This document shows positions 45,639 through 54,778 of a stretch of 64,000 nt of DNA, piece by piece; the first letter of the stretch is position 1, and the number at the start of each line of letters is the position of its first letter. The DNA lies in the NCBI RefSeq assembly GCF_900116145.1, contig NZ_FPAB01000003.1:496184-560183 (forward strand), written 5' to 3'. This stretch comes from Streptomyces harbinensis (GTDB lineage: Bacteria > Actinomycetota > Actinomycetes > Streptomycetales > Streptomycetaceae). The notes beneath the pieces are model-generated. The model worked only from the letters and a program-made list of their open reading frames with translations. It did no database searches and was not told the origin of the DNA. The position numbers and the translations under genes were made by a program.

Positions 45639-46964
45639 TCAGCCGCGCAGCTCTCCGTTCGCCTCCACGACCCAGCCGCTGGTCATCAGCGAGCCGAGCG
45701 TCACCGGGCCGCGGACGTGCAGCCGGCCGGTGGCGATGGCCAGTTCGGTGCCCAGGCCGAGCTTGGGCCCGTCGTGCAGGCGCAGGCTGCCGTTGACGAT
45801 CACCGCGGCGGCGTCCACCGCGCGGGTGAACCCCGCGGCGACGTCCGGGTCGGTGGCGAGTACGCCCTCGGTGTGGCCCGAGCCGTGCCGGCGGATGTGC
45901 GCGATCGCCTGCCCGGGCCCGTCGACGGCGAGCACCCCGACCACCGGGTCGAGGAACTCCCGCCCGATGTCGTGCTCGGCCAGCGGCGCGATCCGGTCCG
46001 GGTCGCCGCCGGCCGGCGGCGCCACCGACGGGTCGAGCCGTACGGTGAACCTCGCCCCGCGCCGCTCGGCCTGCCGCAGCAGCTCCGCCGTGTACGCGGT
46101 GGCCACGGACCGGTCGGCCAGGACCAGCTCCACCGAGGTGCAGCCGGCCGGTTCCGGCAGCTTGCTGTCGAGGGTGACGGTCGCGGCCAGCGGCAGGTCG
46201 GCGCTGGCGTGGACGTAGAGGTGATTGACGCCGCCGCCGCTGGCGATCAGCGGAATCCGGCCCGCGTCGCGGCAGTGGGCGATCAGCGACGGGCTGCCGC
46301 GCGGGATCAGCACGTCGATGGCGTCCGGGCGTTGCAGCAGCGCCCGCAGCAGGGCCCGTCGCGGGTCGTGCAGCACGGTGACCAGCCCGGTGGGCAGCCC
46401 GGCGGCCCGCAGCGCCGCGTGCGCGGTGGCGGCCAGCGCCGCGTCGGTGTCCGCCATCTCCTTGCCGCCGCGCAGCAGGACGGCGTTGCCCGCCAGCACC
46501 GGCAGCAGGGCGCCGTCGACGGTGACGGTGGGACGGGCCTCGTACACCATCAGCACCACGCCGAGCGGGCGCGGCACCCGGCGCAGGGTGCCCCAGGCGC
46601 CGGCCGGGCGGCCGGTGTCGGCGGCGGTGAGCGCGGCCAGTTCGTGCCCGGCCCGGTCGGCGAGCGCGGTGAGCCGGGGCAGGTGGTCGTCGGTGAGGCG
46701 GAGCCGGTCGACGAGGACCGGTGGCATGCCGGCGCGTTCGGCGCGCTCGATGTCGCGCCGGTTGGCGCGGGTGAGGGCGGGCCAGTCGGCGGTGAGCCGG
46801 GCGGCCAGTTCCCTCGCGTAACGGTGGTAGGCGTCGGCGCCGATGGGTGGTGCCGCGGCGAACGCCTCCCGGGCGGCGGTCAGCAGGGCGTCGGGCGAGG
46901 AGGCGGGGCCGGGACGGGCGTCGGAGCCGGTGGCGGCGGGGGTGCCGGCCGGGGGTGCGGTCAC
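45639..46964 (-). CDS. ProA-like aldehyde dehydrogenase (gamma-glutamyl phosphate reductase family)
   Basis: 441 aa from GTG 46964, overlapping the SDR stop. ProA blocks: VLMVYEARPTVTVD, NAVLLRGGKEM, VLIPRGSPSL, catalytic Cys in AGCTSVELVL and GLGTELAIATGRLHVRGP. No glutamate 5-kinase gene is nearby, so the housekeeping proline route is unlikely to be encoded here; it may reduce a carrier thioester or acyl phosphate to an aldehyde. A second proA elsewhere in the genome is expected. Confidence 0.85.
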   Translation of the reverse strand: MTAPPAGTPAATGSDARPGPASSPDALLTAAREAFAAAPPIGADAYHRYARELAARLTADWPALTRANRRDIERAERAGMPPVLVDRLRLTDDHLPRLTALADRAGHELAALTAADTGRPAGAWGTLRRVPRPLGVVLMVYEARPTVTVDGALLPVLAGNAVLLRGGKEMADTDAALAATAHAALRAAGLPTGLVTVLHDPRRALLRALLQRPDAIDVLIPRGSPSLIAHCRDAGRIPLIASGGGVNHLYVHASADLPLAATVTLDSKLPEPAGCTSVELVLADRSVATAYTAELLRQAERRGARFTVRLDPSVAPPAGGDPDRIAPLAEHDIGREFLDPVVGVLAVDGPGQAIAHIRRHGSGHTEGVLATDPDVAAGFTRAVDAAAVIVNGSLRLHDGPKLGLGTELAIATGRLHVRGPVTLGSLMTSGWVVEANGELRG

Positions 46965-47710
46965 CACATGAACTGCCCTCCGTCGATGATGAGTTTCTGG
47001 CCGTTGAGGTAGGAGCCGGCCGGGCCGGTGATGAACTCCAGGGCGTCCGCGATGTCCTCGGGGGTCCCGATGCGCCGGCTGGGGATCTCGTCCAGCGTCG
47101 CGGCCAGCCGTTCCGGGTCGTCCAGACGCCAGCGGATGCGCAGCTCGTCGGTGTTGATCATGCCGGGGATCAGGCAGTTCACCCGGATGGCGGGGGCCAG
47201 CTCCAGGGCCAGGCACTTGGTGAGCTGGAGCAGCCCGGCCTTGCTGGCGCAGTAGTTCGCGCCGTTGACCCGGGGGCGGATGCCGGTGGTCGCGCCGATG
47301 TTGACCACCTGGCCGCCGCCGGCCGCGAGCATTGCCGGGGCGAACGCCCGGGTCAGCCAGAACGGGCCGGACAGGTTGGTGTCCAGCACCCGGCGCCAGT
47401 CGCTGTCGCTCAGTTCGAGGAAGGGCCGGTCGGCGTTGAGCCCGGCGTTGTTGACGAGCACGGCCGGCGCGCCGTACCCGTCCAGGATCTCCCGCGCGGT
47501 TCCGGCCACCTGGTCCGGGTCGGAGACGTCCATCCGTACGGCGGTGAGCCGGCCGGGGTGTTCCGCCTCGGCCTTCTCGGCGGCGGCGGTGTCCCCGGCG
47601 TACGCGGCGACCACCCGGTGGCCGCGCTCGATCAGCCGGCGGCTCAGGGCGAGTCCGATGCCCCGGGTGCCGCCGGTGACGACGGCGAGGGGTGGGGGTG
47701 AGTCGGTCAT
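46961..47710 (-). CDS. SDR-family oxidoreductase with altered catalytic Ser
   Basis: 249 aa FabG-like. Cofactor loop TGGTRGIG, NNAG, and YCASK (Tyr153, Lys157). The catalytic Ser lies 13 residues before Tyr in FabG; here it is Ala140 (NIGATTG), with Thr next to it that may compensate. Ends DGGQFMW. Predicted ketone/alcohol oxidoreductase in tailoring. Overlaps both neighbours. Confidence 0.87.
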   Translation of the reverse strand: MTDSPPPLAVVTGGTRGIGLALSRRLIERGHRVVAAYAGDTAAAEKAEAEHPGRLTAVRMDVSDPDQVAGTAREILDGYGAPAVLVNNAGLNADRPFLELSDSDWRRVLDTNLSGPFWLTRAFAPAMLAAGGGQVVNIGATTGIRPRVNGANYCASKAGLLQLTKCLALELAPAIRVNCLIPGMINTDELRIRWRLDDPERLAATLDEIPSRRIGTPEDIADALEFITGPAGSYLNGQKLIIDGGQFMW

Positions 47711-48513
47711 GGGTGCTCCTCGGCAGGGCGGATGGGGGAGGCGGGCGCGGGCCCGGCGGGGCCGGTGTCGCGCAGGAAGTCCGTCACCAGGCCGGTGGTG
47801 GTGCGCAGCCGGGGCGGGGTCAGCAGGTCGAAGTGGCCGCAGGGCACGGAGACCGTTCGCAGCCCGGGCGCGACGGTGCGCCAGTGGGCCAGGTGCGCCG
47901 CCGCGTCGGGCTCGGCCGCGCAGCTCAGCAGCAGTGCGGGGTGGTCGTAGCCGCCGCGCACGGTGTGCCGGGTGAGCGCCCGCAGATGGGCGTCGGTGGT
48001 GCGCACCACCAGTTCGGTGTCGTGGCCGGTGGTCCCGGCCGAGTCGATGACGCGCTCGCGCAGGGCGGCGCGGTCGCGCCCGTCCCGGCCGTCGTGGGCC
48101 GGCGGCAGGGCCGGGCTGTCCAGCATCACCACCCGGGGCCGCTCCCCCCGGGCGGCGAGCCGCCCGGCGAGTTCCCAGGCCAGGAGGCCGCCGAGCGACC
48201 AGCCGAGCAGCAGCCCGACCGGGGACTCCAGCCGGTCGATCAGCCGCAGATAGCGCGCGGTCATGCCGGGTACCGAGTCGTCGGGTTCCTCGCCGGGCAG
48301 CAGCCCGGGGGCGCGGATGCCGCTGACCGGTCCGTACCGGGCGAGGGCCGCCGCGAGCCCCAGGTACGGGCCCAGGCCGCCGCCCGCCGGGTGCAGCACC
48401 ACGGTGCGCAGCGGTCCGGCGGAGCGGGAGATGGGGATCAGCAGCCCGGCGTCGGCGGCCGGGGCGGCGGGCGGCGCGGTGGTCCCGGCCGGTGCCGGGG
48501 ACGCGGCGGTCAC
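47707..48513 (-). CDS. Thioesterase (type II-like, alpha/beta hydrolase)
   Basis: 268 aa from GTG 48513. HPAGGGLGPY near the oxyanion loop, nucleophile Ser in LGWSLGGLLAWE and His in PCGHFDLL. It is closer to NRPS TE domains than to short TEII editing enzymes, and might release product or unload mis-primed carriers. Overlaps the NRPS stop and the SDR start. Confidence 0.87.
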   Translation of the reverse strand: MTAASPAPAGTTAPPAAPAADAGLLIPISRSAGPLRTVVLHPAGGGLGPYLGLAAALARYGPVSGIRAPGLLPGEEPDDSVPGMTARYLRLIDRLESPVGLLLGWSLGGLLAWELAGRLAARGERPRVVMLDSPALPPAHDGRDGRDRAALRERVIDSAGTTGHDTELVVRTTDAHLRALTRHTVRGGYDHPALLLSCAAEPDAAAHLAHWRTVAPGLRTVSVPCGHFDLLTPPRLRTTTGLVTDFLRDTGPAGPAPASPIRPAEEHP

Positions 48514-51500
48514 CGGCCGGCCTCGATCAGTGCGGCCAGCGCGCGGACGGTGGGGGTGCGGAAGAAGTCCAGCAGCGGGACGTGGGCGCCGTACCGTTCC
48601 TCGATCGTGGTCATGGCGACCAGCACGTTCAGCGAGTGGGCGCCGCACTCCAGCAGCGACCGCTCGGCCGACAGGTCGGTGCGTCCCAGCACCCCGGACC
48701 ACAGCTCCAGCAGTTCGGCCTCCAGCGGCCCGCCGGCCGCCGTCGCCTCCGGCGCGGGGCGCTCCTGGCGGGCGATGAGCGTGTCGGCCAGGGCGAGCAG
48801 CGCGGGTCGGTCGTACTTGCCGTTGCCGGTGGTCGGCACCGCGTCGACCGTCAGTACCCGGCCGGGCACCATGGGCGCCGGCAGCAGTCCGGACAGCAGC
48901 GCGGTCACCTCCCCGGCGGACGGCGCGGCGCCGGCGGCGGGGCGTACGAACAGCAGCAGCTCCCGCCCGGCGCCGGTGCCGCGCACGGCGGCGACCGCCT
49001 CCCGTACCGCGTCGTGGGTCAGGGCGGCCGACTCGACCTCGCCCAGCTCCACCCGGTGGCCGCGGATCTTGACCTGGTCGTCGTCGCGGCCCAGGAAGAC
49101 GAAGGTGCCCCGGTCGTCCCGCAGCACCTGGTCCCCGGTGCGGTAGCGGCGGGCGCCCGGTGGGCCGTACGGGTCGGGGACGAACCGTTCGTCGGTGCGC
49201 TCGGGGTCGTTGATGTAGCCGTCGGCCGGGCACCGGCCGCCGAGCAGCAGCTCACCGGCGACGCCCGGCGGGGCCAGCCGGCCGGAGGCGTCGACGAGCT
49301 GGGCGGTGACCCCGTGGACCGGGCGGCCGATGGGGACATGGGCGGGCCAGCCGCCGTCCCGGCCGGTGAGCCGGTGGGTGGTGACGGCGTGGGTCTCGGT
49401 CGGGCCGTACAGGTTGACCAGCGTCAGCCACGGGCGTTCGGCGAAGAACTCCTCGATCTCCCGGTCCGCCACCAGCTGTTCGCCCGAGACGCACACGTGG
49501 CTGACCCCTTCCAGGGCCGCGCCGGCGGCGCGGGCCGCCTGGACGAACGGGCGCAGCGCGGCGACCGGCAGATACACATGGGTCACGGCGGAGTCGGTGA
49601 TCCGGCGCACCACGGCCGGGAAGTCCCGGCGGTCGGCCGGTGCGCGGGAGACCACGGTGCCGCCGGCCAGCAGGGTGGGCACGATCTCCTGGAACGAGAC
49701 GTCGAAGCCGAGCGGCGCGTACTGGAGGAAGCGGGTCCGCTCGTCCATGTCCAGCGCGGCGAGCTGCCAGCCGGTGAGGTTGAGCAGCGGGCCCTCGCTC
49801 ATGGCGACGCCCTTGGGGCGGCCGGTGGAGCCCGAGGTGAACATGATGTACCCGCCCGGTTCCGCCGGGCCCTCCCGCCCCGGTGCCGGGGCGCCGCCGG
49901 CCGCGGCCTCGGCCGGGCCGAGCACGGTGGCGCCGGGCACGCTGCCCTCGCCCACCACCAGCCGGCACCCCGCCTTCTCCGTCATGTAGGCCAGCCGGTC
50001 GGCGGGCAGCGACAGGTCCAGCGGCAGATAGCGGCTGCCGAGACGCAGCACGGCGAGGGTGGTGACCACGGTGTCGGTGAGGGCGGAGGTGGTCAGCCCC
50101 ACCACCGTCCCGGGGCCGGCGCCGCGCCGGGCGAGGCCGTCGGCGAGCGCCCCGGCCGCCGCGTCCAGCTCCCGGTAGGTCAGCCGCCGCCCCGGCTCCT
50201 CCACCGCCACCCGGCCGGGATGGCGGGCCGCCGTGCGGCGGAACCAGCCGTCGAGCGTGCCGGCCGGCGGCCCGGTGGCGAAACCGTCGGTCTCCGGGAG
50301 CGCGGAGCCGTCCCGGAACAGCCCGGTCAGCGGCACCGCCGGATCGCCGGCCGCGGCCTCCACCGCGCCGGCCAGCGAGGCGAGTACGCCCTCGGCCACC
50401 GGGTCCGGCAGCAGTTCGGGATCGTGCTCGACCTCCAGCAGCCAGCCGCCCGCGGTGGGCGTCACCCCCAGCCACAGGTCGAACTTCGCGGTGCCGGTGC
50501 CGTGTTCGCGCAGCGTCAGCACGGCGCCGCCCGGCTCCACCTCGGTGGAGTCCTGCATGGCCAGCATCGCCGCGAAGAGCGGATTGCGGTTGCCGATCCG
50601 GTCCGGTGCGGCGTGCTGCACGATGCGGCTGAAGGGCACCGCGGCCCGCTCCTTGACGGACTGGACCTCCGGGGCCACCCGCCGTGCCACCCAGTCAGCG
50701 AAGCCCGCCTCCCAGTCGATGTCCACCACCACCGGCAGGGTGTGCACGAAGAACCCGCACAGGCCGTACGAGCCGATGGTGCGCCGGGCCAGCAGCGGCG
50801 TGCCGAAGGTCACCGTGGCGTTGCCGCTGTGCCGGGCGAGCACGGCCGCGTGCAGGGCCGAGAAGAAGACGAACGGGGTCACCGACAGCCGCGCGCAGGC
50901 CCGGTCCACGGCAGCCGACAGCTCCGGGGACAGCGGCAGTTCGCGGCGCCGGCCGGTGAAGGCGGTCTCGGTGGGCCGGCCGGGACGCGGATACAGCACG
51001 GTGGCCGGGACGGAGCGCAGCCGCTCGCCGAGCGCCACGGCCGCCGCTTCCACCGCCGGGTCGGCGGCGGCGTCCCGCTGGGCGGTCAGTTCCCGGTGCA
51101 GGGCCCGCTCCCGGGCCGGGCGCAGGGCGACGACGTCCAGCCGCCCGGCCAGCGCGCTCTCCAGGTCCTTGACCAGGGGCCGCAGCGAGAAGCCGTCGAA
51201 CACCGTGTGGTGCACCACGAGCAGCAGCGCCGCACGGTCCCCGGCCGCCGCCCGGACATGCACCGCGCGCAGCAGCGGCGGAGCGGCGAAGTCGAAGACG
51301 ACGGTGGACAGTTCGGCCACCAGCTCGCCCAGCCGCCGGGCGTGGCCACCGCTCGCCGTCACCTCGGTGCGCAGCGGTACGGCGGCGGGCGGCGGCGGGT
51401 CGGCGAGGGTCGCGTGCGGCTGCGGGGCGGCGTGCAGCGCCGTCCGCAGGGCCGGCTGGACGGCGATGACCGCGGCCAGCGCCCGGCGCACCTCCTCATC

Positions 51501-51665
51501 GGTACGGGCCGGATCGAGGCCGATCTCGGCCACCACGTTGTAGAGATGGGGCACCGGGACCGTGCGGTGCACCATGAGCAGCCCCAGCTGGGTCTCGGTC
51601 AGCGGGGCAAGCCACGGGGCGTCCGTGCCGGGGGCCGGCCCGGACGGACGGACGGTGGTGGTCAT
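48510..51665 (-). CDS. NRPS, condensation-adenylation-PCP
   Basis: 1051 aa. C domain 1-450 with HHTVFDG at about 152; A domain about 480-960 with [57 protein letters not shown] and NGKYDRPAL; PCP at the end with Ser in LECGAHSLNVLV. Hand-read pocket residues about D-V-Q-Y-C-S-L-A-V, not a code I recognise. One elongation module without TE; it should pass its chain to the C-PCP-TE protein. Overlaps carrier C and the thioesterase gene. Confidence 0.93.
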   Translation of the reverse strand: MTTTVRPSGPAPGTDAPWLAPLTETQLGLLMVHRTVPVPHLYNVVAEIGLDPARTDEEVRRALAAVIAVQPALRTALHAAPQPHATLADPPPPAAVPLRTEVTASGGHARRLGELVAELSTVVFDFAAPPLLRAVHVRAAAGDRAALLLVVHHTVFDGFSLRPLVKDLESALAGRLDVVALRPARERALHRELTAQRDAAADPAVEAAAVALGERLRSVPATVLYPRPGRPTETAFTGRRRELPLSPELSAAVDRACARLSVTPFVFFSALHAAVLARHSGNATVTFGTPLLARRTIGSYGLCGFFVHTLPVVVDIDWEAGFADWVARRVAPEVQSVKERAAVPFSRIVQHAAPDRIGNRNPLFAAMLAMQDSTEVEPGGAVLTLREHGTGTAKFDLWLGVTPTAGGWLLEVEHDPELLPDPVAEGVLASLAGAVEAAAGDPAVPLTGLFRDGSALPETDGFATGPPAGTLDGWFRRTAARHPGRVAVEEPGRRLTYRELDAAAGALADGLARRGAGPGTVVGLTTSALTDTVVTTLAVLRLGSRYLPLDLSLPADRLAYMTEKAGCRLVVGEGSVPGATVLGPAEAAAGGAPAPGREGPAEPGGYIMFTSGSTGRPKGVAMSEGPLLNLTGWQLAALDMDERTRFLQYAPLGFDVSFQEIVPTLLAGGTVVSRAPADRRDFPAVVRRITDSAVTHVYLPVAALRPFVQAARAAGAALEGVSHVCVSGEQLVADREIEEFFAERPWLTLVNLYGPTETHAVTTHRLTGRDGGWPAHVPIGRPVHGVTAQLVDASGRLAPPGVAGELLLGGRCPADGYINDPERTDERFVPDPYGPPGARRYRTGDQVLRDDRGTFVFLGRDDDQVKIRGHRVELGEVESAALTHDAVREAVAAVRGTGAGRELLLFVRPAAGAAPSAGEVTALLSGLLPAPMVPGRVLTVDAVPTTGNGKYDRPALLALADTLIARQERPAPEATAAGGPLEAELLELWSGVLGRTDLSAERSLLECGAHSLNVLVAMTTIEERYGAHVPLLDFFRTPTVRALAALIEAGR

Positions 51666-51955
51666 CCGGGCTCACCCCCGCCGGCCAGGGCGCGCAGCCA
51701 CTGCCGCAGCTCGCCCACGGTGCGCAGCTGGGCCAGCGCCCCGGCGTCGATCTCCTGATCGGTGTCGGGCGCGCATTCCACCGCCATGCTCACCAGCGTC
51801 AGCGAATCCAGACCGACTTCCGCCAGCCGGGAATTCTCGGTGAAAGGAACCCGCACCGCGGCATCGATCATTCTGCTCGCGATATCGCTTCCGGTCGCGT
51901 CGTCCACGGCCTCGTCGATCAAAGTCACTCCCTGGGAGCCGCCGCCTGTGGTCAC
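51662..51955 (-). CDS. Free-standing carrier protein C
   Basis: 97 aa. Ser51 in EVGLDSLTLVSM is the phosphopantetheine site. GTG 51955 lacks a ribosome-binding site, but a CATTAT -10 candidate ends 7 nt upstream, so leaderless translation is plausible; GTG 51928 is the alternative. First gene of the leftward biosynthetic series. Confidence 0.85.
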   Translation of the reverse strand: MTTGGGSQGVTLIDEAVDDATGSDIASRMIDAAVRVPFTENSRLAEVGLDSLTLVSMAVECAPDTDQEIDAGALAQLRTVGELRQWLRALAGGGEPG

Positions 51956-51962
51956 AACGCGG

Positions 51963-51995
51963 ATAATGTTCGGGCGGCGCTTCCGGTACTGTCAA
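51963..51995 (-). promoter_or_regulatory. Promoter candidate for the leftward biosynthetic series
   Basis: On the minus strand TTGACA (51995-51990) and CATTAT (51968-51963) lie 21 nt apart, a wide spacing that usually needs an activator. Two LysR-type boxes sit directly upstream. Confidence 0.45.
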
Positions 51996-52012
51996 CGACG
52001 CCTTGGAAGAGG

Positions 52013-52031
52013 CCATAGAGAATGTGTATAA
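52013..52031. promoter_or_regulatory. LysR-type box, imperfect (ATAG-N7-GTAT)
   Basis: ATAG (52015) and GTAT (52026) separated by 7 nt, fitting T-N11-A. It is 48 bp from the perfect box at 52060 and close to the leftward -35, the usual position of an activation site. Confidence 0.5.
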
Positions 52032-52059
52032 GGGCATCGCGGACCGGCTTTTCCGGGGT

Positions 52060-52080
52060 CCCATAGAAAACCTCTATGGG
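52060..52080. promoter_or_regulatory. LysR-type box, perfect palindrome (CCCATAG-N7-CTATGGG)
   Basis: 21-bp inverted repeat with 7-bp perfect arms around AAAACCT (the inner A and T also pair). It contains TAG-N7-CTA, the LysR T-N11-A signature, in the divergent promoter of the two biosynthetic arms. The same ATAG-N7-CTAT core occurs at the sdh LysR site (62370). Confidence 0.65.
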
Positions 52081-52085
52081 CTCAT

Positions 52086-52097
52086 CGGGAATTCCCG
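52086..52097. promoter_or_regulatory. Perfect palindrome CGGGAATTCCCG
   Basis: 12-bp palindrome 5 nt beyond the LysR-type box. Possible binding site for another regulator; no match to a known operator is recognised. Confidence 0.35.
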
Positions 52098-52201
52098 GGG
52101 CGGTGGTTGCGATTCGGCAATTCCTCGGTCAGTCTGTCCTGGACTTCACAGCGCCCGCCGTTTCCAGGCGGCGGCGGACAGCGGCAGAGGGGATGTCAGA
52201 C

Positions 52202-54706
52202 ATGGCCGGCGCACCGCTCGAACTCCCCAGCAGCCCGGGGCAGGAAGCCCTGTGGTGGGTGCAGCACCGCTCCGCCCGCAAGGACATGTACAACCTGACC
52301 TGGCGGCTGCGGCCCGCGGCCCCGCTCGACGGCGCCGTCCTGCGCCGCGCCTGGGCCCTGGTGGTGGAGCGGCACGAAGCGCTGCGCACCGCGCTGGTGC
52401 CCCGCGACGGAGCCATCGCCCAGCGCGTCCACGCCACCGTCCCGGCGGACGTCCAGGAGGTCCGCTGGCACCGCGCTCCGGCCGGCGGCCCCGAGCCGCT
52501 GCTGGCCCACCTCGCCGCCCAGCTGCACGCCGAACCCTTCGACCTGGCGAGCGCGCCGCTGGCCCGGCTCACCCTGGCCGAGGCGGGCGGCGTCCAGGAG
52601 TTACAGGTGACGGTGCATCACGCGATCCTGGACGGCTGGGCCCTGCACCTCGTACTGGCCGACCTGGACCGCGCGATCACCGGCCTCACCACCGCCGCGC
52701 GCGAGGGCACCGACCCGGCCGCCGTCACCGCGGGGCAGATCTTCCCCGACCCGCCGGTGACCTCCCGGGCTTTCACCGAACACGCCCGCCGGCCCGCCCC
52801 GCCCGCCGGCCTCGACCACTGGCGCACCCGGCTGCGGCACGCGCGCGCCGTCGCACTCCACCCCGACACCCCCGGGCACGCGGGGACGGGCGCGGACGGC
52901 GCCGTCCTGCGGCACCGGCTGTCCGAGGCGGCGGCCACGGCCGCCGCCGAGGTCGCCCGCCGCATCGGCTCCACGCTGTTCGCCGTGCAGATCGCCGCCG
53001 TCCGCTGCGTCCTGGCGGCCGGCGGCGCCCGGGGACGTACCGCGCTCGGGGTCGTCGTCGCCAACCGGATGACCGCCCGGGACCAGGAGGCGGTCGGCTA
53101 CCTCGCGCACAACGTGCTGTTCGCCGACACCGTCGAGGAGAGCGACACCCTCGACACGGTGGCCGCCCGTGCCCGCGACGCGCTGTGGGAGAGCCTGCCG
53201 CACCAGGGCGTCGGCCACCACACGGTGTTCGACGCGCTGCCGGCCGACGACGCCGCCCGGCTCGGCGCGATGCCACCGGTCCTGCTCACCCATCACGGCC
53301 TCATCGGCAGCGGACTGCGGCTCGGCGGCCACCCCGCCCGGCTGCTCCCCAGCCCCAGCAGCAGCGCCCGCTGCCAGCTGGTCATCGGGCTCCTGGAGGA
53401 AGCCGGCGGCACCGTCGTGGAGATCGAGTACGCCGCCGGCCGGCTGACCGAGGCCACCGTGCGGGACTTCCTGGCCGACCTGGAGGACCTGCTCCGCCGG
53501 GCCGCCCGCCCGGACACCGCCGTCCGCTCGCTACCGGTGCGCTCGCGCGCCGTCACCGGCCCGGCCGCCGTCGAAGCCGCGGGGCAGGCCGCCGTGGCGG
53601 CGCCCGGGGCCGGGGAGCGGGCCCGGGCGGCGGGGGCGGACGCCGCTCTCCTGGAGATCTGGAGCACGCTGCTCGGCCGGCCGGTACGTCCCGGCGACGA
53701 CTTCTTCCAGCTCGGCGGCCACTCCCTCCAGGTGCTCAGCCTCGTCGGCACCGTCGAGGAGCGCACCGGCCGGCAACTGGAGGTGACCGAGTGGCTCGAC
53801 CACCCCACCCCGGCCCGGATGGCGGAACTGCTCGGCATCGGCACCCCGCCCGCACCCGTACCCGCCCCCGCGGACCTCCGAAGACCGGCCCCCGCACCCG
53901 GCCCGGACACCCCGCGCCGCACCGGTGTCGCCGTCCTGCGCGAGGGCACGCCAGGTGGCCGCCATCTGCACCTGCTGCACGGCGCCGGCACCGGGCGGCT
54001 GGCCTACCGCGAGCTGGCCGCCGCGCTCCCCGCCGACTGGCGGGTCACCGTCCAGGAGGACGACGGCGACCCCGCCCCCACCACCGTGGACGCCCTCGCC
54101 GACCGGTACGCCCGCGACCTCGCCGCCGCGGCCGGCGGCCCGCTGCCCGACGTGCTCGGCGGCTGGTCCATGGGCGGGCTGCTCGCGCACGCCGTGGCCG
54201 TCCGCCTGGAGCGGGCCGCCCGGACCTGCCCGCCGCTGCTGCTGCTCGACCCGCCCGCACCCGACGCCGTACACGCCGCGCGCCCCGCCGACTTCGTGTC
54301 CTTCACCGACGCCGTGCTGGCCGGCGCGGGGGAGCGTGCCGGGGCGCTGCGGCCCGACCTGCTCACCCCCGGCGCGCCGCCCGAGCGCGAGGCCCGGCTG
54401 GTCACCGCGCTGCTGCGCGCCGCCGGGGAGGACGCCCGGGCCGACGCGCTCGCCGCCCGCGCCGCGCTGCACCGCCGGCACACCGCCGCGATGGCCGGAC
54501 ACCTGCCCGCGGGGCCGGTCGCCGCCCCCGCGCTGCTGGTGACCGCCGAGGGGAGCGAGGAGGAGGTACGGCAGTGGGCCGGCCGGTTCACCGCCGCGCC
54601 GCGCGTCGTACGGCTGCCCGCCGACCACCACGGCCTGCTGCGCGGGGCCGCCGCCACCGAGATCGCCCGGCTCACCACGGGAGTGCTGACGGCCGTGGCC
54701 GGCTGA
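52202..54706 (+). CDS. NRPS, condensation-PCP-thioesterase, with a TTA codon
   Basis: 834 aa from ATG 52202, with GAGGGG 9 nt upstream. C domain 1-430 with HHAILDG at 139; PCP Ser near 507 in LGGHSLQVL; TE with Ser near 656 in GGWSMGGLL and His in PADHHGLL. No A domain, so its PCP is loaded in trans, perhaps by one of the stand-alone adenylation proteins. Leu134 is TTA (52601-52603), just before the catalytic HH, making the terminal module bldA-dependent. Confidence 0.93.
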   Translation: MAGAPLELPSSPGQEALWWVQHRSARKDMYNLTWRLRPAAPLDGAVLRRAWALVVERHEALRTALVPRDGAIAQRVHATVPADVQEVRWHRAPAGGPEPLLAHLAAQLHAEPFDLASAPLARLTLAEAGGVQELQVTVHHAILDGWALHLVLADLDRAITGLTTAAREGTDPAAVTAGQIFPDPPVTSRAFTEHARRPAPPAGLDHWRTRLRHARAVALHPDTPGHAGTGADGAVLRHRLSEAAATAAAEVARRIGSTLFAVQIAAVRCVLAAGGARGRTALGVVVANRMTARDQEAVGYLAHNVLFADTVEESDTLDTVAARARDALWESLPHQGVGHHTVFDALPADDAARLGAMPPVLLTHHGLIGSGLRLGGHPARLLPSPSSSARCQLVIGLLEEAGGTVVEIEYAAGRLTEATVRDFLADLEDLLRRAARPDTAVRSLPVRSRAVTGPAAVEAAGQAAVAAPGAGERARAAGADAALLEIWSTLLGRPVRPGDDFFQLGGHSLQVLSLVGTVEERTGRQLEVTEWLDHPTPARMAELLGIGTPPAPVPAPADLRRPAPAPGPDTPRRTGVAVLREGTPGGRHLHLLHGAGTGRLAYRELAAALPADWRVTVQEDDGDPAPTTVDALADRYARDLAAAAGGPLPDVLGGWSMGGLLAHAVAVRLERAARTCPPLLLLDPPAPDAVHAARPADFVSFTDAVLAGAGERAGALRPDLLTPGAPPEREARLVTALLRAAGEDARADALAARAALHRRHTAAMAGHLPAGPVAAPALLVTAEGSEEEVRQWAGRFTAAPRVVRLPADHHGLLRGAAATEIARLTTGVLTAVAG

Positions 54707-54778
54707 CGCCGTACCGGCACCCAGCGGCACCCCGGACCACCGGCACCGACACCACGTCACGGACGAAGAGAATCAGGT

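Noticed and set aside
45639..46964. Housekeeping proA of proline biosynthesis
   Set aside because: Embedded in a 4-nt-overlapping biosynthetic operon without proB; recruitment is more likely, though it cannot be excluded from this window.
48492..51758. 1088-codon open frame antisense to the C-A-PCP NRPS
   Set aside because: Arg/Gly/Gln-rich mirror frame with no domain; the NRPS motifs are all on the minus strand.
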